This document shows, piece by piece, positions 1-10,407 of a stretch of 46,345 nt of DNA. This DNA is from an uncultured Algibacter sp. (GTDB lineage Bacteria > Bacteroidota > Bacteroidia > Flavobacteriales > Flavobacteriaceae). The DNA lies in assembly GCF_905480415.1 (NCBI RefSeq), contig NZ_CAJQQI010000060.1:1-46345 (forward strand), read 5' to 3'. Position numbers and translations under genes: made by a program. Under the pieces are notes generated by a model. It ran no database searches, was not told where the DNA came from, and worked only from the letters and a program-made list of their open reading frames with translations. Each line of letters opens with the position of its first letter. Position 1 is the stretch's first letter.

Positions 1-2448
1 GCTGCAAAAGTTGAGGTAGTCAAAGCAAAGTCAACACTTGAAGGTCCAAAACAGGTCGGAAAAATTGATTTAGACACCAAAAAGCAAAAAGTAGAACCTT
101 CCCCCGATGCCACTCCACCACAAGAGAAAGAAAATACAGAAGAAGTCAAAAAGCCAACTGAAAAAGAGATATCCGTTACTGACTCAAATTCTGATGAATC
201 TAAAGTGGTCGAAGAAGTTAATGCTTCTAAAGGTGAAAAATTAACAGATACTGAAGAGCCAAAAGAGGAAAAAGTTGCTACGAAATATCAAAAGTTAACT
301 GGTCCAAAAATCTCAGGTAACAAAATTGATTTATCGCAATTTAATAAGCCTAAAAAGAAAAAAGAAGAAAACAAATCTTCGGATAAAGCCGCTGATGCCA
401 AGAAAAAACGAAGAAGAATTAGCAAAGCCAGCCCATCAACTGGGGGTGGTTCTGGTAGAGCATCAGGAAATAATAGAGCTTCTGGTAATAGAGGGAAAGC
501 AAGAGGAGGTCAAAGGAGACCTCAGGCAATAAAGGCTGAGCCAAGTGCTGAGGAAGTTCAAAAACAAGTTCGTGAAACGTTAGAAAAACTTCAAGGCAAA
601 ACTAACAAAGGTAAAGGAGCAAAATATAGAAGAGAAAAAAGAGATCAGCATAGAGAGCAAACAGAAATAGATCAACAAATTGAAGCAGCAGAAAGTAAAA
701 TTTTAAAAGTCACAGAATTTGTCACTGCTAATGAAGTTGCTACGATGATGGATGTTGGAGTTACTCAAATTATATCTGCCTGCATGTCCCTGGGGATGAT
801 GGTAACCATGAATCAACGATTGGACGCTGAAACATTATCGATTGTTGCTGAAGAATTTGGTTATAAAGTTGAATTTATTACTGCAGATATTGAAGAGTCT
901 TTTGAAGAAATTGAAGATAAAGAGGAGGATTTATTACCAAGAGCACCGATAGTTACTGTCATGGGACACGTAGACCATGGTAAAACATCCTTGCTTGATT
1001 ACATAAGAAAAGAAAATGTTATTGCAGGAGAATCTGGTGGAATAACTCAGCATATTGGTGCTTATGGAGTAGAGCTAGAAAATGGTGAAAAAATAGCCTT
1101 TTTGGATACGCCAGGGCATGAGGCTTTTACGGCAATGCGTGCCCGTGGAGCACAAGTGACTGATATTGCTATCATTGTCGCAGCAGCAGATGATGATATT
1201 ATGCCTCAAACTAAAGAAGCAATTTCTCATGCCCAAGCGGCAGGAGTACCAATAGTTTTTGCAATCAACAAGATAGATTTGCCAGATTCAAATCCAGAAA
1301 AAATAAAGGAAGGATTGGCTCAAATGAATCTATTGGTTGAAGATTGGGGTGGTAAAATTCAATCTCATGATATTTCTGCAAAAGTAGGAACTGGAGTCAA
1401 TGAATTATTAGAAAAAGTATTACTTGAAGCAGAATTATTGGAATTGAAAGCTAATCCAAATAAAGTAGCTCAAGGGACAGTCGTTGAAGCGTTTTTAGAT
1501 AAAGGACGAGGTTATGTTTCGACCATTCTTGTTCAGGCAGGAACTCTCAGAATCGGAGACTATGTGTTAGCTGGAAAGAATAGCGGAAAGGTGAAAGCCA
1601 TGCATGATGAGAGAGGTCATGATATCTTAGAGGCTGGTCCCTCAACACCAGTATCTATCTTAGGACTAGATGGTGCCCCACAGGCAGGGGATAAATTCAA
1701 TGTTTTTGAAGATGAGCGTGAAGCCAAGCAAATTGCGGTCAAAAGAACACAGCTGCAAAGAGAACAATCTGTAAGAACACAGCGCCACATAACATTAGAT
1801 GAAATTGGCCGACGAATAGCTCTTGGGGATTTCCAAGAACTGAATATTATTTTGAAAGGGGATGTTGATGGCTCTGTAGAAGCCCTCACGGATTCTTTCC
1901 AGAAACTATCCACGGAAGAAATTCAAGTCAATATTATTCACAAAGGTGTTGGAGCAATTACTGAAAGCGATGTATTATTAGCGACAGCTTCTGATGCTAT
2001 CATCATTGGATTTAACGTCAGGCCAATGGGTAATGCTAGGCAAATTGCAGATAAAGAAGAAATTGATATCAGGACTTACTCTATTATTTATGATGCGATT
2101 AATGATTTGAAGGATGCCATGGAAGGAATGTTATCACCTGAACTTAAAGAAGAGATAACAGGGACAGCTGAAATTAGAGAAATATTTAAAGTTTCTAAAA
2201 TTGGAAGCATAGCCGGTTGCATGGTGACTAATGGTAAGATTATTAGGAATTCTGGCATCCGATTAATTAGAGACGGTGTCGTAATCTACACAGGTGAACT
2301 AGCTTCGCTTAAACGTTTTAAGGACGATGTTAAGGAGGTTTCAAAAGGATACGACTGTGGAATGCAAGTCAAGAATTACAATGACATTCATGAAGGTGAT
2401 ATCATAGAATCTTTCCATGAAGTAGCAGTTAAGAAGAAATTGAAATAA
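1..2448 (+). CDS. infB: Translation initiation factor IF-2 (5'-truncated by window edge; the reading frame is open from base 1)
   Basis: G1 motif [24 protein letters not shown]-terminal IF-2 domain; charged low-complexity N-terminus continues upstream in the same frame ([24 protein letters not shown]...), so the listed ATG at 205 is internal. Confidence 0.97.
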   Translation, partial: AAKVEVVKAKSTLEGPKQVGKIDLDTKKQKVEPSPDATPPQEKENTEEVKKPTEKEISVTDSNSDESKVVEEVNASKGEKLTDTEEPKEEKVATKYQKLTGPKISGNKIDLSQFNKPKKKKEENKSSDKAADAKKKRRRISKASPSTGGGSGRASGNNRASGNRGKARGGQRRPQAIKAEPSAEEVQKQVRETLEKLQGKTNKGKGAKYRREKRDQHREQTEIDQQIEAAESKILKVTEFVTANEVATMMDVGVTQIISACMSLGMMVTMNQRLDAETLSIVAEEFGYKVEFITADIEESFEEIEDKEEDLLPRAPIVTVMGHVDHGKTSLLDYIRKENVIAGESGGITQHIGAYGVELENGEKIAFLDTPGHEAFTAMRARGAQVTDIAIIVAAADDDIMPQTKEAISHAQAAGVPIVFAINKIDLPDSNPEKIKEGLAQMNLLVEDWGGKIQSHDISAKVGTGVNELLEKVLLEAELLELKANPNKVAQGTVVEAFLDKGRGYVSTILVQAGTLRIGDYVLAGKNSGKVKAMHDERGHDILEAGPSTPVSILGLDGAPQAGDKFNVFEDEREAKQIAVKRTQLQREQSVRTQRHITLDEIGRRIALGDFQELNIILKGDVDGSVEALTDSFQKLSTEEIQVNIIHKGVGAITESDVLLATASDAIIIGFNVRPMGNARQIADKEEIDIRTYSIIYDAINDLKDAMEGMLSPELKEEITGTAEIREIFKVSKIGSIAGCMVTNGKIIRNSGIRLIRDGVVIYTGELASLKRFKDDVKEVSKGYDCGMQVKNYNDIHEGDIIESFHEVAVKKKLK

Positions 2449-2462
2449 TTTAGTAAAACAAT

Positions 2463-2493
2463 AAAAAAAGGGGCTTATAGGCCCCTTTTTTTA
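2463..2493. terminator. Bidirectional intrinsic terminator between infB and the convergent SPOR gene
   Basis: aaaaaaaGGGGC-ttatag-GCCCCtttttttattg hairpin with A-tract and T-tract on both sides. Confidence 0.85.
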
Positions 2494-2892
2494 TTGTTTT
2501 GGATTGGTGCTATCAGTTTTTGGTTTGAAGTAGAAGGCATTTGAGAATTTACGCTTGATTTTTACCAATGCTCGGTCAGCTTCAAGGCGTGTTTTAAAAT
2601 TTCCAACCCATATTTTATAATTAGGTGTTTCAAATTGTTTCTCAGAATGCCATTCAGAAAAAGATTGATTAAACTCTTTTTGAGCTTTTTCTGCACCAGA
2701 TCTCACGCCACTGAAAATTTGAATTTTATAATTTAATTCCGAAAGGTTGACTTCTTTTTTTAGTTTAATTAAGGTGTCAATTTGACTATTTTTATGGATT
2801 CGAACAGTTCCTTTTTGACCATGCATTTCATGACTTAAAAACAAAGATAATGAGCTAAGTAACACGATGAAATTTAAAGAAATAGGTTTCAT
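2491..2892 (-). CDS. SPOR-domain containing exported protein
   Basis: N-terminal signal peptide; YKIQIFSGVRSGAEKAQ...YKIWVGNFKTRLEADRALVKIKRKFSNAFYF is a typical SPOR repeat. Confidence 0.8.
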   Translation of the reverse strand: MKPISLNFIVLLSSLSLFLSHEMHGQKGTVRIHKNSQIDTLIKLKKEVNLSELNYKIQIFSGVRSGAEKAQKEFNQSFSEWHSEKQFETPNYKIWVGNFKTRLEADRALVKIKRKFSNAFYFKPKTDSTNPKQ

Positions 2893-3102
2893 TTTTTTTT
2901 CATTTTTGACAAATGTAAAGTATATCGATCGAATCTTATCTAAATTTATTATTTAGAATGTCTATAAATTATGAATTAACGCTTCTGTAACATTTCTAAA
3001 ATCGACTTTATACCTTACTTTTGTGCGAGATTTTTATAACCGAACTTAAATTCTTTTATGAAAAAATCGTACCAAAGATTAGAAGACAATTCTACTAACA
3101 AT

Positions 3103-4398
3103 ATGAAACAGGTAAAATACCGCAACTCAGTCTCAAAATTACGTCTTTTTGGTTCCGTCTTTTTACTCGCCTTTTCCTTGTCTTTATTTGCACAGGATGG
3201 AGATCCTACCAAAGGAAAGTCCTTATTCAATACGAATTGTGCTGCTTGTCATAATCTAGATAAAAAGATGACAGGACCAGCCTTAAGGGGTGTTGAGGCA
3301 AGGCTTGCGAATGATGAAGGACTTGACAGAAATTGGCTAAACTCATGGATTCGCAACAGTTCTGCTCTTATCAAGTCGGGAGATGCGTATGCGAACAAAA
3401 TCTATGCTGAATATAACGGGGCTGCTATGACCGCATTTCCACAATTTTCAGATCAAGACCTTTCAGACATATTAGCATATACAGCTCAAGAAAAAGCACA
3501 GCCAGCTGCAGTAGCCGCGGCTTCAGGAATTCCTTCTGCTCAAAACGGCTCTGATTCAGGATTGACAAATAATATTATCCTAGGTGCTTTGGCAGTAATG
3601 TTTATGTTGTTAGCGATCGGTTTAATCCTTGTAAAACAAACATTACGTCGATTTGCAGTAGCCAATAATGTTGAAATAGCAGAAGCTACAAAGGGTAAAT
3701 CTCTTTGGAAAGCTTTTATTCAAAATCAATTTTTGATGTTGATTGTGGCTATTTTCTTTTTACTATCAAGTGCGTACTTTGTTTATGGCTATTTGATGCA
3801 AGTAGGAGTAGATCAAGGATATCAGCCAGTGCAACCAATACATTTCTCACACAAAATTCACTCGGGAGATAATAAAATTGACTGTAAATACTGTCACTCA
3901 TCCGCTAGGGTAAGTAAACATTCGGGAATACCATCTGTAAATATTTGTATGAATTGTCACAAATCGATTTACGAATACAATGGAGAGGTAACAGATGAAT
4001 ATAGTAAAGAATTTTATGATGCTGAGATTCAAAAAATATATGCTGCTGCTGGATGGGATGATGTTGATCAACAGTACACAGGAGAGACTCAACCAATAAA
4101 ATGGGTGAGAATTCATAATCTCCCTGATTTTGCTTATTTCAATCACTCACAACACGTCTCAGTGGCTGGTATTGAATGTCAGACATGTCATGGTCCTGTA
4201 GAAGAAATGGAAATCATGTATCAGTATTCTTCATTAACTATGGGTTGGTGTATAAATTGTCACAGAGAAACAAACGTCAAGGTTAAGGACAACGAATATT
4301 ACACAAAAATACACGATCAATTATCCAAAAAATATGGTGTTGATCAGTTAACGGCAGCCCAAATGGGAGGTCTGGAATGTGGTAAATGTCATTATTAA
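3103..4398 (+). CDS. actA: Alternative complex III subunit ActA, multiheme c-type cytochrome with fused N-terminal monoheme domain (ORF can also start at 3058)
   Basis: Six CXXCH motifs (CAACH, CKYCH, CMNCH, CQTCH, CINCH, CGKCH); signal peptide MKQVKYRNSVSKLRLFGSVFLLAFSLSLFAQ starts at 3103; first gene of the act operon order. Confidence 0.88.
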   Translation: MKQVKYRNSVSKLRLFGSVFLLAFSLSLFAQDGDPTKGKSLFNTNCAACHNLDKKMTGPALRGVEARLANDEGLDRNWLNSWIRNSSALIKSGDAYANKIYAEYNGAAMTAFPQFSDQDLSDILAYTAQEKAQPAAVAAASGIPSAQNGSDSGLTNNIILGALAVMFMLLAIGLILVKQTLRRFAVANNVEIAEATKGKSLWKAFIQNQFLMLIVAIFFLLSSAYFVYGYLMQVGVDQGYQPVQPIHFSHKIHSGDNKIDCKYCHSSARVSKHSGIPSVNICMNCHKSIYEYNGEVTDEYSKEFYDAEIQKIYAAAGWDDVDQQYTGETQPIKWVRIHNLPDFAYFNHSQHVSVAGIECQTCHGPVEEMEIMYQYSSLTMGWCINCHRETNVKVKDNEYYTKIHDQLSKKYGVDQLTAAQMGGLECGKCHY

Positions 4399-4427
4399 AA
4401 TATTTAAGAAGTTAACAAAGTTAGATT

Positions 4428-7400
4428 ATGTCATCAAACAAGAAATACTGGAAAAGTGTTGAAGAGCTAAATGAAAATAGCTCTATTGTTGAGGCTCTAG
4501 AACAAAACGAGTTTGTAGCAGAGATTCCTACTGATGAATTTTTAGGTGATAAAGAGACATTAGAAGAAACATCTACAACGCGACGCGATTTCTTAAAGTA
4601 TGTAGGATTTAGTACTGCGGCTGCTTCATTAGCTGCTTGCGAAGGTCCTGTGAAAAAGTCCATTCCTTACATAGTACAGCCAACAGAAATTATTCCTGGT
4701 GTCGCTAATTACTATGCGACAACAATTGCTAATGGTTTTGATTTTGCAAGTGTTTTAGTAAAAACGCGCGAGGGTCGTCCAATAAAAATTGAAAACAATA
4801 CGATGGCGGCTACAAATGGTAGCGCAAATGCTAGAGTAAATGCTTCAGTTTTAGGTTTATATGACAGTTTAAGAATCCAGAGTCCAAAAAAAGGAGATGC
4901 AACCATTTCTTGGACGGATTTTGATGTTGATACTACAAAAAAATTAGTTGATATTGCTGCTACGAATAAAGATATTGTGTTACTTACACAAACTTTTGCT
5001 AGTCCTTCAACGAGTAAGTTAATTTCTGAGTTTAAAGAAAAATATGGTAATGTTCGTCATGTAGTATATGATTCTGTTTCAGAATCTGCTGCGTTGGATG
5101 CGTACCAGGCTAAATATGGAGAACGCGGATTAGCGAATTACAATTTTGAAAAAGCCATGACCATTGTTTCTGTTGGTGCAGATTTCTTAGGAGATTGGCA
5201 AGGTGGCGGATTTGATTCTGGATATTCTAAAAATAGAGTGCCAGATCATGGTAAAATGTCAAAACATGTGCAGTTTGAGTCTAATATGTCTTTAACTGGT
5301 GCTAATGCAGATAAGCGTGTGCCTTTAACGCCCTCTCAACAAAAAATAGTTTTATCTAAATTACATAGCCAAATTGTTGGAGGTTCAGTTTCTGGAGACT
5401 TACCTGAACATATTGAAGAGGCTGTTAAAAAGGCAGCGTCTCAATTGAAGAAAGCAGGACGTAATGGCGTTGTAGTTACCGGTATTAATGATATAAATGC
5501 ACAATCGGTTGTTATAGAAATTAATGAATCTCTTGGTAGTAAGGCTTTTGATTCTAAAACACCAATTAAAACAAGACAGGGTAATGATAAGGCCGTAGAA
5601 CAATTAGTAGCTGATATGAAAGCTGGTAAAGTTGGAGCTATAATCATGAGTGGTGTAAACCCAATGTACACCTTGGCAAATGCTTCAGATTTTGCTGAAG
5701 GGTTGAAAAAAACAGAATTATCTGTGGCGTTCTCAATGAAATCTGATGAAACGTCTTCAGAAACACAATATATTGCAGCAGCACCTCATTATTTAGAATC
5801 TTGGGGGGATGTTGAACTTAAAAAAGGACACTATGCTTTAACACAGCCAACAATTCGTCCTTTATTTGATACGAGACAATTTCAAGACGCTTTATTAAAG
5901 TGGACTGGGAACGATGTATCGTATCATGATTATATAAAAGACGCTTGGGGTACTACTATTTTAGGCGAAAGTTCTTTCAATGAAGCTTTGCATGATGGTG
6001 TGTTCGTTGGAGCTATTGCTACTAAGGTTGAAGATACGACAGAAGTAGTTGAAGAAGGAAATACAACACTTTTTGGAAATGCAGCACGTTCTTTAGCAGC
6101 TTCTGCACAATCAGAAGGTTTAGAATTAACTTTATATACGAAAGTTGGTATGGGTGACGGTCAACAAGCCAATAACCCATGGTTACAAGAGTTTCCAGAT
6201 CCAATTACAAGAGCATCTTGGGATAACTATTTAACTATTTCTAAGTCAGATGCAGACCGTATTGGTTTAACGAATACGCATGTAGCTAACGGTGCCTTAA
6301 ATGGGAGTTATGCAAATGTTACTGTAAATGGTGTAACCGTTACTGCTCCAGTAATGATTCAACCAGGACAAGCGAAAGGTTCTGTTGGATTAGCTTTAGG
6401 ATATGGTAGAACATCTGGTTTAAAAGAAGAAATGCAAACTGGTGTCAATGGGTATTCATTATACCAAAATTCTAATAACGTTCAAAATGTAATCATTGAG
6501 CCTGCAACTGGAGAGCATGAATTTGCCTCAGTTCAGCTTCAAAATACATTAATGGGACGTGGAGATATCATTAAAGAAACTACTTTAGAGGTATTCAATA
6601 CTAAAGATAGGGATGTATGGAATAAAGTGCCTACAGTATCTTTAAATCATGTAGAGACTCCAGTAACATCTCCAGAAGTAGATTTATGGGAGGAATTTGA
6701 TCGTTCGATTGGGCATCATTTTAACTTATCAATCGATTTAAATGCTTGTACAGGATGTGGGGCTTGTGTTATTGCATGTCACGCTGAGAATAATGTACCT
6801 GTAGTAGGTAAAACGGAAATTAGACGAAGTAGAGATATGCACTGGTTGCGTATCGATAGATATTATTCATCTGAAGAAACATTTGCAGGTGATAATGATA
6901 AAAAGGAAGAAACAAAAGGATTAGGGATAATAGGTGCTTTAGAAGAAATGGAATCACCTTCTTATAATCCACAAGTGGCATTCCAACCAGTAATGTGTCA
7001 ACATTGTAATCATGCACCTTGTGAAACGGTTTGTCCGGTGGCAGCAACATCACATGGTCGTCAAGGTCAAAATCACATGGCCTATAACCGTTGTGTAGGT
7101 ACTAGATATTGCGCGAACAACTGTCCTTATAAAGTGCGTCGTTTCAATTGGTTCTTATACAATGGTAATGATGAGTTCGATTATCATATGAATGATGATT
7201 TAGGACGTATGGTACTAAATCCAGATGTTGTAGTGCGTTCTCGTGGTGTGATGGAAAAATGTTCTATGTGTATTCAAAAAACACAAAAAACAATTCTTGA
7301 TGCAAAACGTGACGGACGTGAAATTAAAGATGGAGAATTCCAAACAGCATGTTCTGCAGCTTGTAGTAATGGAGCAATGACTTTTGGAGATATTAATGAT

Positions 7401-7520
7401 AAAGACAGTAAAGTTGCAAAACTTTTAAAAGATGATCGTATGTATCACTTATTAGAAAGTGTTGGTACAAAGCCTAATGTGCAGTATCATACAAAAGTGA
7501 GAAATACAACAGAAGCATAA
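4428..7520 (+). CDS. actB: Alternative complex III subunit ActB (molybdopterin-oxidoreductase-like domain fused to Fe-S ferredoxin-like domain)
   Basis: Tat-like TTRRDFLKYVGFSTAAASLAAC; Fe-S clusters CTGCGACVIAC, CQHCNHAPCETVCP, CANNCPYKVRRFNW, CSMCIQKTQ/CSAACSNGAM; follows actA. Confidence 0.92.
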   Translation: MSSNKKYWKSVEELNENSSIVEALEQNEFVAEIPTDEFLGDKETLEETSTTRRDFLKYVGFSTAAASLAACEGPVKKSIPYIVQPTEIIPGVANYYATTIANGFDFASVLVKTREGRPIKIENNTMAATNGSANARVNASVLGLYDSLRIQSPKKGDATISWTDFDVDTTKKLVDIAATNKDIVLLTQTFASPSTSKLISEFKEKYGNVRHVVYDSVSESAALDAYQAKYGERGLANYNFEKAMTIVSVGADFLGDWQGGGFDSGYSKNRVPDHGKMSKHVQFESNMSLTGANADKRVPLTPSQQKIVLSKLHSQIVGGSVSGDLPEHIEEAVKKAASQLKKAGRNGVVVTGINDINAQSVVIEINESLGSKAFDSKTPIKTRQGNDKAVEQLVADMKAGKVGAIIMSGVNPMYTLANASDFAEGLKKTELSVAFSMKSDETSSETQYIAAAPHYLESWGDVELKKGHYALTQPTIRPLFDTRQFQDALLKWTGNDVSYHDYIKDAWGTTILGESSFNEALHDGVFVGAIATKVEDTTEVVEEGNTTLFGNAARSLAASAQSEGLELTLYTKVGMGDGQQANNPWLQEFPDPITRASWDNYLTISKSDADRIGLTNTHVANGALNGSYANVTVNGVTVTAPVMIQPGQAKGSVGLALGYGRTSGLKEEMQTGVNGYSLYQNSNNVQNVIIEPATGEHEFASVQLQNTLMGRGDIIKETTLEVFNTKDRDVWNKVPTVSLNHVETPVTSPEVDLWEEFDRSIGHHFNLSIDLNACTGCGACVIACHAENNVPVVGKTEIRRSRDMHWLRIDRYYSSEETFAGDNDKKEETKGLGIIGALEEMESPSYNPQVAFQPVMCQHCNHAPCETVCPVAATSHGRQGQNHMAYNRCVGTRYCANNCPYKVRRFNWFLYNGNDEFDYHMNDDLGRMVLNPDVVVRSRGVMEKCSMCIQKTQKTILDAKRDGREIKDGEFQTACSAACSNGAMTFGDINDKDSKVAKLLKDDRMYHLLESVGTKPNVQYHTKVRNTTEA

Positions 7521-7548
7521 ATTTAATTAAAGAATCAATTATATAATT

Positions 7549-9285
7549 ATGGCGTCTCATTACGAAGCACCTATTAGAAGACCTTTAGTTACAGGCGAAA
7601 AATCATACCACGATGTTACTGTGGATGTGGCAGCGCCTGTTGAAGGAAAAGCGAATAAACAATGGTGGATAGTTTTTTCTATAGCACTTGCCGCTTTTCT
7701 GTGGGGAATTGGATGTATCATTTATACAATATCGACAGGTATTGGAACTTGGGGTTTAAATAAAACCGTAGGTTGGGCTTGGGATATTACTAACTTCGTT
7801 TGGTGGGTAGGTATTGGTCATGCAGGAACACTTATATCTGCTGTACTTTTATTGTTTCGTCAGAAATGGAGAATGGCAATTAACCGTTCTGCTGAAGCAA
7901 TGACCATTTTCTCTGTAGTTCAAGCTGGTTTATTTCCAATTATTCACATGGGTCGACCGTGGTTAGGGTATTGGGTGTTACCAATTCCAAATCAATTTGG
8001 ATCACTATGGGTTAACTTTAACTCGCCTTTACTTTGGGATGTATTTGCAATTTCTACGTATTTATCGGTTTCAATGGTATTCTGGTGGACAGGTTTACTT
8101 CCTGATTTTGCAATGCTTAGAGATAGAGCTATTAAGCCTTTCCAAAAGAAAATATATTCTTTATTAAGTTTCGGTTGGTCTGGTAGAGCAAAAGATTGGC
8201 AACGTTTTGAAGAAGTATCTTTGGTTCTTGCCGGTTTAGCAACACCTTTAGTACTATCTGTTCATACGATTGTATCATTTGACTTCGCAACATCAGTTAT
8301 TCCGGGATGGCATACTACGATATTTCCACCATACTTTGTTGCCGGAGCTGTGTTTTCTGGGTTTGCTATGGTAAACACACTTCTTATAATTATGAGAAAA
8401 GTGTGTAATCTTGAAGATTATATTACTGTACAGCATATTGAATTAATGAATATTGTAATCATGATTACAGGTTCTATAGTTGGTGTAGCTTATATTACAG
8501 AGTTATTTATAGCTTGGTATTCTGGAGTAGAATATGAACAATATGCATTCCTAAACAGAGCAACTGGACCTTACTGGTGGGCTTATTTATTAATGATGAG
8601 TTGTAATGTATTCTCCCCACAATTTATGTGGTTCAAGAAATTAAGAACAAGTATAATGTTCTCTTTCTTTATCTCAATTGTGGTAAATGTTGGTATGTGG
8701 TTTGAGCGTTTTGTAATCATTGTAACCTCGTTACATAGAGATTACTTGCCATCATCATGGACGATGTTCTCTCCAACATTTGTAGATATTGGAATTTTCA
8801 TTGGAACTATAGGATTCTTTTTTGTGTTATTCTTATTGTATTCAAGAACATTCCCAGTAATTGCACAAGCAGAGGTTAAAACGATTTTGAAATCTTCAGG
8901 AGAGCGTTATAAAAATATAAGAGAAAGAGGAGATAGTTTAGCAGGAACAGGTTCTGATGCAAGAACATCCGGTATTGCATTGTCTAAACCTTCACTTAAA
9001 TCTAAAGAGTCTTCTAAAGGAGATAATTCAGATAAGGTAAGTAGTTTACTAGGGAGTATTGGTGCTTTTGATGCTGCGACCCAAACAGCTGACGATTTGA
9101 AAAAAGTAAGTGGTATCGGACCAAAAATGGAACAAGTACTTAATAGTATTGGTATTTATACCTTCCTTCAAGTAAGTAAGATGACCAAAAAAGAATACGA
9201 TTTGTTAGACAGTATTACAGGTTCTTTCCCAGGAAGAGCAGAACGTGATGATTGGTCTGGACAAGCTAAAAAATTAATAAACTAA
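7549..9285 (+). CDS. actC: Alternative complex III subunit ActC (NrfD/PsrC-like integral membrane protein) with C-terminal helix-hairpin-helix-like extension
   Basis: Multiple TM helices, NrfD-like sequence (WWVGIGHAGTLISAVLLLFRQKWR...), position after actB; C-terminus DDLKKVSGIGPKMEQVLNSIGIYTFLQVSKMTKKEYDLLDS. Confidence 0.9.
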   Translation: MASHYEAPIRRPLVTGEKSYHDVTVDVAAPVEGKANKQWWIVFSIALAAFLWGIGCIIYTISTGIGTWGLNKTVGWAWDITNFVWWVGIGHAGTLISAVLLLFRQKWRMAINRSAEAMTIFSVVQAGLFPIIHMGRPWLGYWVLPIPNQFGSLWVNFNSPLLWDVFAISTYLSVSMVFWWTGLLPDFAMLRDRAIKPFQKKIYSLLSFGWSGRAKDWQRFEEVSLVLAGLATPLVLSVHTIVSFDFATSVIPGWHTTIFPPYFVAGAVFSGFAMVNTLLIIMRKVCNLEDYITVQHIELMNIVIMITGSIVGVAYITELFIAWYSGVEYEQYAFLNRATGPYWWAYLLMMSCNVFSPQFMWFKKLRTSIMFSFFISIVVNVGMWFERFVIIVTSLHRDYLPSSWTMFSPTFVDIGIFIGTIGFFFVLFLLYSRTFPVIAQAEVKTILKSSGERYKNIRERGDSLAGTGSDARTSGIALSKPSLKSKESSKGDNSDKVSSLLGSIGAFDAATQTADDLKKVSGIGPKMEQVLNSIGIYTFLQVSKMTKKEYDLLDSITGSFPGRAERDDWSGQAKKLIN

Positions 9286-9294
9286 ATATAGTCA

Positions 9295-9825
9295 ATGGAA
9301 GCTTCAAAAGTTATTCACGCTATTTATACTGATGATGATGTATTAATGTCGGCTGTTAAAAAGGTTAAGGCAGAAAGACATCATATTGAGGAAATATATA
9401 CACCTTTTCCAGTTCACGGACTAGACAAAGCTATGGGGTTAGAACCAACACGTATTGCTATTACAGCTTTTATATACGGTTTGATTGGTTTAACTGTATC
9501 CGTATTAATGATGAATTTCATCATGATAGAAGACTGGCCTCAAAACATTGGTGGAAAGCCGAGTTTTAGTTATATAGAAAACATGCCGGCTTTTGTGCCA
9601 ATTATGTTTGAGCTTACCGTGTTTTTTGCAGCGCATTTAATGGTAATTACTTTTTACTTACGTAGTAGAATGTGGCCTTTTAAAAATGCTGAAAACCCTG
9701 ACCCAAGAACGACTGATGATCACTTTTTAATGGAAATAGCAATTCATGGAAACGAAAAAGAGCTAGAAAGTTTACTCGCAGAAACTGGAGCAGTAGAAAT
9801 TAATTTAGTTGATAAAGCCCATTAA
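9295..9825 (+). CDS. actD: Alternative complex III subunit ActD (DUF3341-type)
   Basis: Two TM helices, HHIEEIYTPFPVHGLDKAMGL motif, operon position. Confidence 0.9.
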   Translation: MEASKVIHAIYTDDDVLMSAVKKVKAERHHIEEIYTPFPVHGLDKAMGLEPTRIAITAFIYGLIGLTVSVLMMNFIMIEDWPQNIGGKPSFSYIENMPAFVPIMFELTVFFAAHLMVITFYLRSRMWPFKNAENPDPRTTDDHFLMEIAIHGNEKELESLLAETGAVEINLVDKAH

Positions 9826-9833
9826 TAATACAT

Positions 9834-10385
9834 ATGAAAAGCTTAATTAAAATATTAGTAATAGCAGTTGTTTTAGTTGCTGTATCATGTAAAAAAGATA
9901 CGGCACCAAATTATCAGTTCATGCCAAACATGTATGAATCGGTAGGATATAAAACGTATGGTGAAGCTGCATTTCAAAATGGGATTGAAGCACAAATACC
10001 TGCTCAAGGTTCTATACCTCGAGGTTACGTGCCTTTCGATATTGAAAATTCTACTGCAGGATACGAGTTAGCAAAAGCGACTTTATTAAGTCCTTTAGAT
10101 TCAACTAAAGTAGAATTAAATAGAGGAAAAGAGTTGTATGATATTTACTGTGGAATTTGTCACGGTAATAAGGGTAAAGGACAAGGTAAGTTAGTGCAGC
10201 GCGAAAAAATACTTGGTATTCCAAGTTATGATGATGTTGGTAGAGCTATAAACGAAGGGAGTATTTATCATACTATTTACTACGGAAAAAATGCTATGGG
10301 TTCTTATGCTAACCAATTGAATGAAGAAGAACGTTGGCAAGTAGTATCGTATGTATTAAAATTGAAAGTAGATTTAGAAAAGTAA
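9834..10385 (+). CDS. actE: Alternative complex III subunit ActE, monoheme cytochrome c lipoprotein
   Basis: Lipobox VAVSC; single CGICH heme motif; operon position. Confidence 0.9.
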   Translation: MKSLIKILVIAVVLVAVSCKKDTAPNYQFMPNMYESVGYKTYGEAAFQNGIEAQIPAQGSIPRGYVPFDIENSTAGYELAKATLLSPLDSTKVELNRGKELYDIYCGICHGNKGKGQGKLVQREKILGIPSYDDVGRAINEGSIYHTIYYGKNAMGSYANQLNEEERWQVVSYVLKLKVDLEK

Positions 10386-10407
10386 GATTGATAAGATTAT
10401 TATAGAT

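Noticed and set aside
1617-1913. Antisense ORF inside infB (98 aa)
   Set aside because: Low-complexity Ser/Arg-rich translation lying wholly within a strongly conserved gene; coding-shadow ORF.
3898-4146. Two antisense ORFs (82 and 63 aa) within actA
   Set aside because: Opposite a well-supported multiheme cytochrome; chance ORFs in AT-rich sequence.
4428-7520. Possibility that this is a true molybdenum-dependent oxidoreductase
   Set aside because: Gene order actA-F plus cox genes and the fused four-cluster Fe-S domain fit ActB, whose molybdopterin-like domain is known to lack the cofactor.
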